In this document: positions 22,046 through 36,754 of the stretch, piece after piece
How positions within the stretch are numbered: position 1 is the stretch's first letter
Layout: each line of letters begins with the position of its first letter
Source of the DNA: Rebecca billardiae RCC1528
Lineage: Eukaryota; Haptophyta
Direction: 5' to 3'
Length of the DNA stretch: 64,000 bases
Assembly (NCBI GenBank): GCA_965240325.2
Contig: OZ251248.1
Span: 992,001 to 1,056,000 of the forward strand
Position numbers and translations under genes: made by a program
The notes under the pieces: generated by a model
Told to the model about the DNA's origin: nothing
Databases searched by the model: none
What the model saw: the letters and a program-made list of their open reading frames with translations, nothing else

Positions 22046-22633
22046 GCGGGTGGGCGCGCGCGCCGGCTGCGCGGGCCTGCGCCGGGCTGAGCACGACGGC
22101 GGCCCCGGCGGCAGGGACGGCCGACTCGGCGGCGACAGTGCCGCCGCCGCAGCGGCAGTCCGTGGACAGCGTCAGCGTGGGGCACCTTGCGAGAGCTCGC
22201 CGGCTCGGGGTGTGGTCTGGGCGGAGGCGGCGCCGCCCGGTGGCCACGTGCCTCTGAGCGAGGCACGTGTCCTCCGACTGGCCGCCGCACATCGGTCACG
22301 TAGAAGTACGCATGACCCGCGGGACGTCGCCGGCTGTCGACTCCAACTAGCATTAGCCGTAGCACTCCCGTTACCGTAGCATGAAGAGCGGCGGCGCCGC
22401 GCGTCACTAGTACTGGAGAGCTCGCTCACTGCGGTGACTGCGCGGAAAACCGCCCGGACCGGCGTTCGGCCGCCGGACCGCGCAGCCGTGAACTCGCACC
22501 GACCTCGCGGACCGCGCTGGCCACTGGGTGCGCCGCCACCGTGGCGATTGCCCAAAGCCCAGGGAGCCAGCTCTCGGCTGAGCGAGACGCGCAGAGGGCG
22601 GCGCGCGGCCCGTGCGGACGAGCGAGGGGCGCG
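22046..22633. other. intergenic between Rab11-like and CNOT4
   Basis: A 588-bp spacer between two genes on the same strand. Frames here are short and domain-free. It must hold the Rab11-like 3' end and the CNOT4 promoter; no TATA box is assignable. Confidence 0.5.
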
Positions 22634-25600
22634 ATGGAGGACGACGAGACATCGTGCCCGCTGTGCATGGAGGACCTCGATGTGACCGACCGCAACTTCC
22701 GCCCGTGCCCGTGCGGCTACCAGGTGCGGCGGACGCGCGGCGCGGCGCGCCGGCCGGCGCGCCGCCGCGCCGCGGCGCGCGCGTGACGCGGGCGGCGCGC
22801 GCGGCGCGGTGCGCGCGCGCCCGGCGCGGCAGGTGTGCCTCTGGTGCTACCACCACATCAAGGAGAACCTCAACGGCCAGTGCCCCGCCTGCCGCCGCCC
22901 GTACGCGGACGCGGAGCTCACGGCCGACCCTGAGGAGCTCGCCAAGCTCGCCGTCGAGAAGAAGCACAAGGACAAGCTGGAGAAGCGGCAGCAGCGCTCG
23001 AAGGAGACGGTGGAGGCGCGGCCGCGCCCCGCGCCGCTCACGCGCGAGCAGCTGCAGAACGTCCGCGTCATCCAGCGCACCCTCGTGTACGCGGTCGGGC
23101 TGTCGCCGCGGATCGCGCGCGAGGAGATGCTCCGCCGGCCCGAGTTCTTCGGGCAGTACGGCCGGATCGTGAAGGTGGCGGTGAACACGGCGCAGGCGTA
23201 CTCGGGCAACGCCTCCTTCGGCCAGTCGCTCTCGTGCTACATCACGTACAGCAACAAGGACGAGGTGCGGGCCGGCGGGCGCGCGCGGGCGCGCGGCCGC
23301 GCGGGCGGGGCGCGCGCGGCGCCGTTGGCGGACGGCGCGCACCGCGGGAGCGGCGGCGGCGGGGGAGTGCGTGCATGCGTGCGTGCTGCGCTGGGGCTCG
23401 CGGCGCCCGTCGGCGCTGCCGCCACGCCGCGGCTGGCCGCCGCCGCCGCGCGCGCCTGGCACTCACGCGGCATCGCCCGCCCGCCCACGCGCGCGACCCG
23501 CCGCCCGCTGCGACCGGCCGCGCGTCGGCGCAGGCGCTGAACGCGATCCTCGCGACGGACGGGATCGTGCTCGACGGGCGCACGCTGCGCGCGCAGTTCG
23601 GCACGACCAAGTACTGCGCGCACTACATCCGGCACAACACGCCGTGCACCAACCCCGAGTGCATGTTCCTGCACGAAATTGGGGACATGGCCGATACCTA
23701 CACCAAGGAGGAAATGGTTGGGAACGGAAATCGATTCCACAACGAGACGCACCCGGCGACCTCGCACCGCGCGATGGCGGTGCACGCCGCGCACGGCGGC
23801 AGGCCGCAGCTCCAGGTCAAGTACCTGCCGCAGCCGCAGCAGGTGAGTAGGGGTAGGGGTAGGGGTGAGGGGTAGGGGTTCGCGCGGCGGGGCCGCCTGC
23901 GCGCGCACACGCACGCGGCGCGGGCTGAACGCCGCGCGCCGCCGCGCCGTGCGCGCGCGCGCCGCAGGCGCTGCTCGACGCGTTCGGCGTGCCGAACACG
24001 GTGGCGCGCGCGCCGCGCGACCGCGCGGCGCCCGGGGGCGGCGCGGGCGGCTCGGCGCAGGCGGGCGGCAGCGGTGGCGGCGGCGGCGGGAGCGGCTGCG
24101 CCGCCGGCGGTCTGTCGCAGACGAGCTCGCCGCTGCTTCAGCCGCAGCAGCCGGCGCAGCCGGCGCAGCAGCCGTCGCCGCAGCAGCAGCAGCAGCAGCT
24201 GCTGCTGCAGCTGCTGCAGCCGCCGCCACACTCGCTGCCGCTCGGCGGCGCGGACGGCGGCGGCGCATACGGCGGCGGCGCGGCTCGGTTGCCAACGTCG
24301 CTGTTGCGAGGCGGCGGCGCGGCGGGCGGCGGCGGCGCGGGCTGGGAGGCGCTGGGAGGCGGCGGCGGTATGCCCACCGCCGCCGACGCGCAGCCGCAGC
24401 CGCAGCCGCAGCCGCAGCCGCAGCCGCAGCAGGAGCTGCACGCGGCCGCAGAGGCTGGCGGGTGCCTCTGGTCTGAGCAACTGGCGGCGGCCGCGGCGGC
24501 GGCGGGCGCGCGCGGCGGCGTGCTGGAGGGCGCAGCGCTCGGCGGCGGCGGCGGCGGCGCGTTTGGCGGCGGCGTGGGCGGCACGGACGGCGGCTTTGTC
24601 GGCGGCCCCTCGCCCGGACTCTCCGGATTTGGCGCGGTCGGGATCCCGGCGTGCTCGCTCGGCGGGCCTTCGCTGCTGCAGCTCGGCGGCGACGAGCCCG
24701 GGGTGTGCGGCGGTGGCGGCGGCGGCGGCGGTTGTGGCGGCGCGTGCGCCGCCGCGGGCGAGGGCGGCGGCGGCAGCTTGCTGCCGCCGCGTGCGGCACA
24801 CGCGGCCGCGCTCGGCGGCGGCCTGCCCCCGCCGCACGCCGCGCCGCCGCCGCCGCACCAGCAGCCGCAGCACGGCGCCGCCGGCCGCCGCTTGGACGGC
24901 CCCGCGCAGGCGGTGCTGAACGGGCTGCTCGACCTCGACCCAAATTGCTTCCCGCCCGGCTCGGACGGTCGCGTGCCGCCTTCGCTGCTCGTGCGCACGG
25001 CGATCGCGATGTTCGCGCTCGCGGCGGGCGGCGGGGTCGAGGGCTTGCGCGAGCTGCTCGAGCGCGACGGCGCGCAGTTCGCCGCCGCCGCGCGCTCGCT
25101 CCTCGAGCGCGCCGACTTTTGGACGCAGCCGCTCCGGGTGCGCGCGGCGTCGGCCACGCGCGGCGGCCACCACGCGCGGCAGCGCCGCCGCGCGCGGGGC
25201 AGCGGGCGGGTGTGGCGCCGGGGCTCCGTTGAGTGCGGCGGTCTTTTTGTTTGCGGCTTTGTGTGTGTGTGTGTGTGTGTGCGTGCGTGCGTGTGTGTGC
25301 GCGCGTCGTCAGGGTTAGGGTAAGGCTTAGGGTTAGGGTGTTGTGCTGGGCGCGTGGGCGTGGCCGTGCGCGGGTGCGAGCGCGGCGCCCCGCCCGCGCC
25401 CGCTCAGCGCCCGCCCGCCCACGCCCACGCGCCGCGCGCCGCGCGCCGCGCGCCGCCCCGCAGGTGGGCGGGATGGACGAGGCTCAGGAGGACGGCGGCG
25501 GCGCGGCCGACGTGGGCAAGGCGTCGTCCGCCGGCACAGCCGAGAGCGCTGGCACAGCCGACAGCGTGCCGAGGGGGTCGCGGCTGCACTACCTGCTGGG

Positions 25601-26174
25601 CGGCGGCGGCGGCGGCGGCGGCGGCGTGTCGATGCTGGGGCGCGGCATGCGCGGCGGCGGCGGCGGCGCCAACGGCCGGCTCGGGCCGAGGGGGGCGGAG
25701 TGCGCACAGCAGGCTGCTGCAGCCGAGCGCTCCTTGCTGACAGCCGACGCGGCCGGCGCGCCGCCGCCGCCGCCCGCCGAGGACGACTGGCACCGCTCCT
25801 TCCGCGCGCTGCTGCCCAACGTCAACGTCTCGTTCCGCCAGACCGCCCCGCCGCCGGTCGGCGCGCCGCCGCCGAGCGCGCACGACTCGGTCGCGGCGCT
25901 GTGGCTCGGCTCGGCGCCGGGCGGTGGCTCGGAGGCGGAGGGCGCGCCGCCGGCGGTGTCGGACGCGGAGCTGGTCGCGCTCGGCCAGAGCCGCGGCGGT
26001 GGCGCCGAGCCGCGGCCGCCGAGCGCGGGCGGCGACGGCGCCGCCGAGCACGATGGCGGCGGCGGCGGTGGCGGCGGCGGCCCGAGCCAGCAGCAGCCGC
26101 ACGCGAGCTCCCAGCAGCACGACGCGCCGGCCGGCTCGCGCGCGTCGCGCTGGTGGTCGTCCACCTCAGCCTGA
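22634..26174 (+). CDS. CNOT4: CNOT4/NOT4 E3 ubiquitin ligase of the CCR4-NOT complex
   Basis: A RING E3 ligase attached to the CCR4-NOT deadenylase, acting in mRNA and co-translational quality control. Five exons join in frame: 22634-22723, 22833-23264, 23534-23842, 23968-25137 and 25464-26174, giving about 903 residues. The C4C4 RING (about residues 7-55) begins SCPLCMEDLDV, crosses the first intron at GYQ/VCLW and ends GQCPACRRPY, matching NOT4. An RRM follows (about 95-195), crossing intron 2, then a CCCH finger KYCAHYIRHNTPCTNPECMF. The remaining about 650 residues are Gln/Gly/Ala/Pro low complexity, longer than the usual tail. Exons 1-3 are firm; the exon 4 to 5 join (GTGCGC donor at 25138) is inferred. 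Introns 3 and 4 carry telomere-like G-rich repeats. Confidence 0.9.
25256..25340. repeat. (GT)n and TTAGGG-like repeats in CNOT4 intron 4
   Basis: A (GT)n run is followed by CAGGGTTAGGGTAAGGCTTA and two more GGTTAGGG-type units at about 25309-25341. This is a short interstitial array of the TTAGGG telomere motif. Intron 3 holds a related TAGGGG array at 23848-23878. Confidence 0.8.
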
Positions 26175-29108
<2,934 letters not shown>

Positions 29109-32100
29109 CTACGCGGGCTTGGCCGCCTGCGCCGCCCGGTGGCACTGGACCTGCGCGCGCGGGCGGACACGGGACAGACGCGCCGCGGCGCGCAGCACGC
29201 GGGCAGCGCAGTAGAGCCGCGTGAGCGTGCGCGGCCGCGTGCGCGCGCGCATCCCGCCCTGCCCCGCCTGCTGCCCGCCCGCTGGCCTCCCGGACTCCTC
29301 CGCGCCCGGACTCCCCCGGGCCCGGACTCCCCGGACTCACTCACCAGGAATTCTTCGTAGGCGAGCATCTGCACGGAGCGCTCCTCGGTGAGGCAGCGAT
29401 GGACGAGCAGCTCCTCGGGCGCGCCCTGCCGGATCACGCGCAGCGGCGAGAGCGCGCCGGGGCGCTCGGCGCGCAGCGCGGCCACGATGGCGTGCACCGT
29501 GCGCGCCGCCTCCGAGTGCGTCGGCGGCGCGAGCGCGAGCTGCCACGGCTCTGCGCTGTCGAGGCTCGGCCTGCGCGCCGGCGGCGGCGGCGGGGGCGGC
29601 GGGTGCGGGTGCGCGCGCGGAGGGGGGGGGGGGCGGGGGTGAGCACGCGAGCGCGGCGAGGCGCGCGAGGCCGATCTGCGGCTGCGGCGCGCGGCGCGCG
29701 CTCGCCGGGCCGCGCGCACAGGCCAAAGACGTCGTGCACGAACGCCGGCGGCACGGCTCGGCCCACCCACAGCAACAGCTGCCGTCCATCCTCGAGGAGG
29801 AAGACGCCCTGCGCGTTGGCGAGGGTGCGCTCGGTGAGCGGCAGCAACGGCGGCAGCGCGACGAAGCCGTGCGGCGGCACCGCCGTCCCGAGCGGCGGGC
29901 GCAGCTCGAGCAGCAGCGGCAGCAGCCGCGGGTGCGCCGCCGCCACGACCGCGTGAGTCGGCAAGTACTCGAGAGACATGAGCGCGGCCGCGCGCTCGTC
30001 TGCGCGGACGTCCGTCTCTGCGCGCGCGGGCCGGGGGGCGCGGAGGAGGGGCGGCGGCGCGTGTGGCGGGGTGTGCTGCCTGGCGGGGGCGCCCGCCGCG
30101 TGGCTGGCCGCTGGCGCGCGCGCTTGCGCACGCGCGACCGCGCGCGCATGGCGCGGGCGCGGCCGCGCGCGGTCGCGGTCGCGGTCGCGCGCCAGCGCTC
30201 ACCCGGCTTGAGGGCGACGTGCTTGAGGAGGCCGAGCGCGTAGAGCGGCAGCAGCCGCAGCTCCTCGGGCAGCAGCACCGCCGCTGAGTGCTTCGCGTCG
30301 GGCGGGCACACGCCGCGGAAGCCGCGCAGCACCTGCGCGGCGGCACAGCGGCGCAGCGGCGGCGGCGGCGGCGGCGCGGCGCGCGGCGGCGGCGCGGCGG
30401 CGCGCGTGAGCGCGCGGCGGGCGCGCGGTCGCGCGCGGCGTGTGTGTGTGTGTGTGTGTGTGTGTGGCCGTGCGGGGCTGGCGGCGGCGGCGGCGCGCGC
30501 GCGCGCACGTCGTTCGTCTTGGCCTGCACCAGCTCGCGCGCCTCCTGCGGCTTTCCCGCCAGCGCCTTCTCCGCCGCGAGCTTGGCGAGCAGCGCCGCGC
30601 ACGCGTCCACGTCCGCATGCCGAAACAGGTCGGTGACGTAACCGACGACAGGGATGGCCTTGGTGTGCACGCGGATGCGGCGCTCGCCGGTGGAGGTGGT
30701 GTAGAGCAGCGCGGCCTGCACGGCGACGTGCGAGGCGGAGAGCGCGTTCTCCTCCAGCCCGAGCGTGATCGAGAACGCCTTGTCCGCGTCCACGTTGGGC
30801 AGCGCCAGCAGGTCGGTGCCGCGCACGAAAAAGTGGCCGTGGAAGGAGTTGATCTTGACGCCTTGCGAGCAGCGCACGCGCATCACCGCCTCCCAGCCCT
30901 GCTCGCGCGTGAGGTTGTGCCGCAGCGCGTCGGCGAGCGCGGGGCCGTCGCGCGGCGCGGAGAACCCCGGCAGGTGGTACACGCTCCCGCCCGTGTGCTT
31001 CGCCAGCTGGCCGAGGGTGACCACGTCCGCGTACGTGGCGGCAAATGCCCACACGTCGGCGCAGATCTGCTGCCGCGAGCACTCGACGGCGAGCTTCTTG
31101 TAGAAGCCCTCCTCGGGGAGGAGGAGGTTGTGCTGCTGCGCGCCCACCGGGCGCGTGGCGCCCTTGCCCGCCGCGCCGCCGCCGCCGCCGCCGCCCCCGC
31201 CGCCCCCGCGCCCGCCGCCGCCGCCCGCGCGCGCGTCCTCGCGGTTGCGCAGCCGCGCCTCGCCAACAGACGGCAGCGTGGTGGAGAAGACATGCAGTTT
31301 GCCTCCGACGTGCTGCATGAGCTGGAAGGCGGCCTTGAGCGCGGGGCCGAGCGCGGCGTCGAGGTTCTGCGAGCCCGCGAACATCGCGGGCAGCCGCTCG
31401 AGCAGCGTCTCCACCAGCACGCGCGACTCCACCAAGTTGACCAGCATGTCGTCGGGCAGCGGCAGGAAGATATCGCCGATGTCTGCGACCGTGATCAGCT
31501 GCGGCTGCGACAGCGTCGGCGCGAGGTTGAAGAAGTGCACGGCGGAGTCGTAGGCGATGATGGAGACCTGCGTGCGCACGTCGCCCGGCAGCGCGTCCAG
31601 CGCCTCGCGCACCGTCTGCGCCACCGTCCCCACCATCCCCGTCGCCACCGCGTGGTACGACACGTCGACCAGAAACACAAACACAGGCGGCTGCGGCGGC
31701 CGAACCATGTAGTCGGCGGACGCGACAAATTCGACCGAGCCGCGCGAGAGCTCGGGGCGCTCGGCGGCGTCGCGCCGGCGGCCGTGCTCGTCGAGCGCGC
31801 AGAAGTAGTCGGCGGGCACCTCGTTCACCAGGTAGCACAGGTTGCACTTCCACCGCCGCCCGCCGTCCAGCCACCCCACGAACGGGTTTATGTACGTGCG
31901 GCAGCGGCGGCAGCGCACGACGCCGCTGCCGCCAAACGCCACGACCGGCACTTCCTCGTCGCCGGGGAGGCGCGGCGGGGCGAGGGGCTGGAGCACGGCG
32001 CCGAGCGGGAGGCCGGCCTTGGCGAGCGTCGACGTCGAGCTCGGCGCCGCGTTCACCGTCAGCCGCAGGAAGCGGCTCGGCGCCTGCTCCGCCGGGCCGT

Positions 32101-32327
32101 TGGCCGCCAGCAGCGCGTCGCAGCCCTCCAGCACGCGCGCCTCGTCGGCGGTCGGGCGCGGCGCGTGCGCGGGGTCGACGGCGCCGCCGCCCTGCCCGCC
32201 GAGGGGGAGCGAGAGGTAGCGCTCGGCCAGCGGCTGGTCGAGCTCCGCCGCGCCGCCCGCCACGCCGGCCAGCGGCGCGGGCGCGCCCTGGTACCCCACG
32301 GGGCGGCCGCCGACGAGCGAGGGCGGC

Positions 32328-32382
<55 letters not shown>

Positions 32383-33508
32383 CCGCGCCGCCGCCCTGCC
32401 CCGGCGGCGCCGAGTACATGACGGGCGGCGCGGGCGCGGGCGGCTGCGGCGGCTGCGCGTGCAGCATGCCGCCCGGGTGCCCCGGCGGCCCGCCGCCGCG
32501 CCCGGGCGGCGGCGGCGGCCCGCCGTACCCGCCGCCGCCCGGCGGGCCGCCCGGCGGCGGCGGGCCGCCGCCGCCGCCGCCGCCGCCACCATACGGCCCG
32601 GCGGGCGGCGGCGGGCCGCCTGCGCCGTACCCGCCGCCGGGCGGCGGCGGGCCGCCGCCGCCGCCGCTGCCCGGCATGGGCGGGCCCTGCGGCGGCCCCT
32701 GCTGCTGCGGCGGCTGCGGCGGCGGCTGCGCCGCCGGCATGGGCGGCCCCTGCTGCGGCTGCGGCGGCCCCTGCTGCTGCCAGCTCGGCGGCGGCGCCGG
32801 TCCGCCGCCGCCGCCCGGCGGCGGCGCGCCGCCGCGCGCGGGCGGCGGCGGGCCGGCGGCGCCGCCGGGCGGCGGCATGCCGTTGCCCTGCGCGGCGTGC
32901 ATCGGCGGCGGCGCGCGCCCCGGCGGCCCGCCCACGCCGCCCGCCGGCGGCGGCCCCACGTTCCCGCTGCCGCCGCCGCTGGGCAAGCGCACCATCTGCG
33001 GCGGCGGCGGGCCGCCGCCGCCGCCGCCGTGCATCTGCGGCGGCGGCGGGCCGCCGCCGGGCGGGCCCGGCGGCGGCGGCTGCGCGCCCGGCGGCGGCGG
33101 CCCGCCCATCATCGGCGGGCGCGCGCCCTGCGCGGGCGGCGGCGGGCCGCCCGCGGCCGGCGGCGGCGGCCCGGCACCGCCCGGCTGCGGCGGCCGCGGC
33201 ACAAAGACGTTGGGCTGTCCGGGCGGCGGCGGGCCGGACTGGGCGCCGGGCGTGGCCATCGGCGGCGCGCCGCAGCCGCAGCCGGGCGGCGGCGGCCCGC
33301 CCGCGTACGCGCCGGGCGGCGGCGGGCCGCCCGCGTACGGCGCGCCGGGCGGCGGCGGCGCGTACTGGCCGGGCGGCGGCGGCGCGCCGCCCGGCTGCGG
33401 CGGGTGCTGCGGCGGCGGGTAGCCGCCGCCGGGCGGGGCGCCCTGCTGCGGCGGCGGCATCATCATCGGCCGCCGCGGGTCGTTCGGGTTGTTGCCGCCG
33501 GGGTGCAT
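29109..33508 (-). CDS. SEC24: SEC24, COPII coat cargo-binding subunit
   Basis: SEC24 pairs with SEC23 on ER exit sites and selects cargo for COPII vesicles. Five exons join cleanly: 33508-30509, 30332-30203, 30017-29720, 29570-29345 and 29150-29109; 1231 residues. The N-terminus (about 1-430) is Pro/Gly-rich, normal for SEC24 but strongly expanded. A zinc finger (CRRCRTYINPFVGW, then WKCNLC) lies near residue 540, followed by the trunk (PPVFVFLVDVSYHAV), β-barrel and helical domain. A gelsolin-like domain spans exons 3-4 (GVFLLEDGRQLLLWVGRA, then VFGL joined to PSLDSAEPW). The last 42-bp exon gives VQCHRAAQAAKPA after YEEFL, matching the usual FLxHIHRQ ending. The splices were chosen for phase and homology; a frame continuing into the last intron is not the real end. 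Head-to-head with TAF2. Confidence 0.92.
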
Positions 33509-33773
33509 CGTGCGCGGCGCGGCCGAGTGCGCGCGGCGCCTGGCTCTCGCGGGCGAGGGCCGATGGCAGCGCGCCGCTGTGATGCGTCGCGGGCTTTGCA
33601 GCTCTTCTGGCTGCCCGGTCTGGCGGCCACGCCGACGAGCGCTCGGCCGGACCCGAAGCGCTGCGCGTCCGGACGGCACGATGGCGGATTGGCGGGTGTG
33701 CGCTGCAAAGCCCGGACACAGCGCGCGCCCGAGGGGTCGCTCGCCAGAGCCTCGGCGTGTCGCCGCGCAAGCG
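33509..33773. promoter_or_regulatory. shared intergenic promoter, SEC24 / TAF2
   Basis: 265 bp lie between the divergent start codons. No TATA box is visible. GCCCGGACACAG lies near 33710 and another CCGGAC-type site near 33668. Confidence 0.6.
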
Positions 33774-34523
33774 ATGGAGGTCGACGACGACGACGGCAGC
33801 GGCGGCGGCGGCGGCGACGCGGCGGCGGCGGCGGCGGCCCCGCTCATCGTGTGCGAGCAGGCCGCGCGCCTCACCATCGACGCCACCGGACTCCGCGGCG
33901 AGACCGAGCTCGCCGTCCTCCTCCCGCCGGGCGCGCGCGCGCTCACGCTCAACGCGGGGCCTCGGCTGACGATCCTCGGCGCGTCGGTGGACGGGGAGGC
34001 GGCGGAGGTGCTCGAGCACGCGTGCCGCGCGGAGGTGCCGGTGCCGCGCCACGCGCGCGACACGCGCGACCTCCGCTCGTACCGCCGCGCCCTCCGCGCC
34101 GCATGCGCGCGCGACGACGAAGGCGAGCTCATGATCGGGCTGCCGGACGGCGCCGCCGCGCGCGCCGCCGCGGGCGAGGAGGTGACGGTGCGGCTGGCGT
34201 TCGAGGCGGCGGCGCCGTTCGGGTACGGCGCGGCGTGCGCCGACGGCCTCCTCTTCTACACCACGGGCGAGCCCGGCGGCACCCGCCACTGGCTGCCGTG
34301 CGCCGACCGCCCGGCCGCGCTCATTCGACGCGCGCTCACGCTCTCACTGACGGTGCCGGCGGCGTGCACGGCGGTGGCGAGCGGCGAGCTGCAGGAGCGC
34401 GCGCGCGGGCGCGCGGGGGCGGGCGGCGCGGGGGAGCAGCCGGCGGCGGAGGCGCCCGCCGCGCATCCGGCCGGCGCGGCGGAGGCCGGCGCGGCGGGCT
34501 CGGGCGCGGCGGCGGATGCGGGC

Positions 34524-34575
<52 letters not shown>

Positions 34576-34939
34576 AGGCGGAGGAGGCGCGCTGGTGCAC
34601 GTACGTGTACCGCGCGGCGCCGGGCGAGGGCGAGCCGCTGCTCTCCGCCGCGGCGCTCGGGCTGCTCGTCGGCCGGCTGCGCTACACGCCCGTCCCAGGC
34701 ACCGACGGCCGAGTGCTGTGCATGTGGCCGCGCGGCGCGGCGCGCGGCGCGGCGGCGGTCGGCGGCGGCGGCGCGGCGGCGGGCGGCGGCGGCGGCGCGG
34801 CGGCGGGCGGCGACGGGGCGGAGCCGCTCGGGCTCGCGGCGCGGCACACGTGCGCGTTCGCGCCCGCCGCGCTGCGCGCGTGCGCCTCCCTCTTCGGCAG
34901 CGAGCTTCCCTACCGCAGCTTTGCCGTCGCCGTCATTGC

Positions 34940-35035
<96 letters not shown>

Positions 35036-35708
35036 AACAGGCGGCGCAACAGGCGGCGACGCTGATGATGGCGATGGCGGCGGCGGCGCGGCGGACGGCG
35101 ACGACGGCGACGGCGGGTTGGTGGCGGCGGGCGAGAGCGAGCTGGCCGCGCCGGCGGTGCCCTTCGGCAACCTCCTCCTCCTCCGCGCGGACACGGGCGT
35201 GCTGCCGCCACGCTGCGCCTGTCTCGAGCGCGCGCGGCGCGCGGCGGAGGGGCTGGCGCGCGGCCTCGCTGGGAGCTGGGTCGGGCTTGGGTGCGGCGCG
35301 GTGGCGGTGGCGAGCTGGGCGGAGTGGTGGGTGGCGTCGGGCGCGCAGGGCTGGGCCGCGGCGCGCGCGCTCGAGGCGCTCTTCGGCGAGTCCGACGCCG
35401 CGGCGAGCGCGGCCGCGCGCCGCGCCGCGCTCGCGCAGCTCGCGCCCGCGCCGCTGTGGTGGGGTGGCCATGCGCATTCGGCCGAGATTCCGACGGAGGC
35501 GCGGGCGCTCAAGGCGGCGCTGGCGATGGCGGCGCTCGGCGCGCTGGTGGGCGAGGCGGAGCTGGCGCGCGCGCTGCTCGGCGGCGCGCACGCGCGCGCG
35601 GAGGGCGCCGCGGCCGCCGCACACACCGCGCTTGAGGCGGCCGCGGCCGAGGCCGCCGCGGCCGCGGCGGACGCGGCGCGCGCGGCGGGCGCCGACGACG
35701 ACGCGGCC

Positions 35709-35745
<37 letters not shown>

Positions 35746-36715
35746 AGGGCGCGGGCGCGTACGCGGCGCACTACGCGGCGTGCGACTTCCTCGCCGCCGC
35801 GCCGCCGCCGCGCGCCTCCTCCGCCCGTCTCCTCGCCTCCCTCGAGCGACTCGGCGGCGGCGCCGGGCCGCTGGCCGCGCCGTTTTTTGAGAGCGTCGTC
35901 TTCAGCGCGGCGCCGTGCGCGCGGCTGCACTACGGCTTCCGGTGCGTGCGCGGGGGAGGGTGCGGCCGTGCCCTACGCTGTGCCCCTGACCCTATCCCGC
36001 ACCCCGCACCCCGCAGGTACGACCGTCGCAACCACAGCACGCAGCTGTTCACGCTGCAGGCGCTGCCGCCGCTGCGCCGGAGCGCGGCCGAGGGCGGCGG
36101 CGCGGAGGCGGCGGCGGCGGGCGCGGGCGGCGAGGCGGCGGAGGGGTCGGGCTCGGACAACGACGACGGCGAGGAGGAGGAGGACGACGAGGGCGGCGGC
36201 AGCAGCAGCGGCTCCGACTCGGACGCCGCCGCCGACGACGACGCGGCCGCCGCGCTGCGCGAGCGGCGGCGCCAGTTCGGACACGGCCCGCGCGCGCGCA
36301 CGCGGCTCGCGCCGCCGCCGCCCGACTGGGGCGGCGACGAGTGGTCGCGCTTCGCGTGGGAGTGCCCCGTGCTCGTCGCCGAGCCCGCGGGGATCGTCGC
36401 GCACACCGTCGCCATCGCCACCGGCCAGCCCACCCGCGCGCACGTCGAGCCGCTCGACGACGCGGCCGCGGCGCGCCTCGAGCGCGGCGCCAGCGTGCAC
36501 GTCCGCCGCAAGCGCGCGCGCGAATGGCTGCCTGGCACGCTCGTGGGAAGGCGGGGCTCGGCGGCGACGGGGGTCTCGCTCGAGGTGGCCATCTCGACGG
36601 GGGACGTGCTGAGGGCGCCGCCGCGCCGCGTCGCGCGCCGCCACGCGCACGTCGCCGCGCACGCGCTGCCGTGCCGCTCGGCGCGCGGCGGCGCGGCGCG
36701 GCGCGGCGGCGGCGG

Positions 36716-36754
<39 letters not shown>

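Noticed and set aside
29337-34289. 1650-codon open frame overlapping SEC24 in another frame
   Set aside because: Its translation is Arg/Ala shadow of the SEC24 and TAF2 regions. The SEC24 frame has all expected domains.
30440-35065. 1541-codon plus-strand frame antisense to SEC24
   Set aside because: It is Arg-rich with no domains, and arises because GC-rich coding DNA has few stop codons on the opposite strand.
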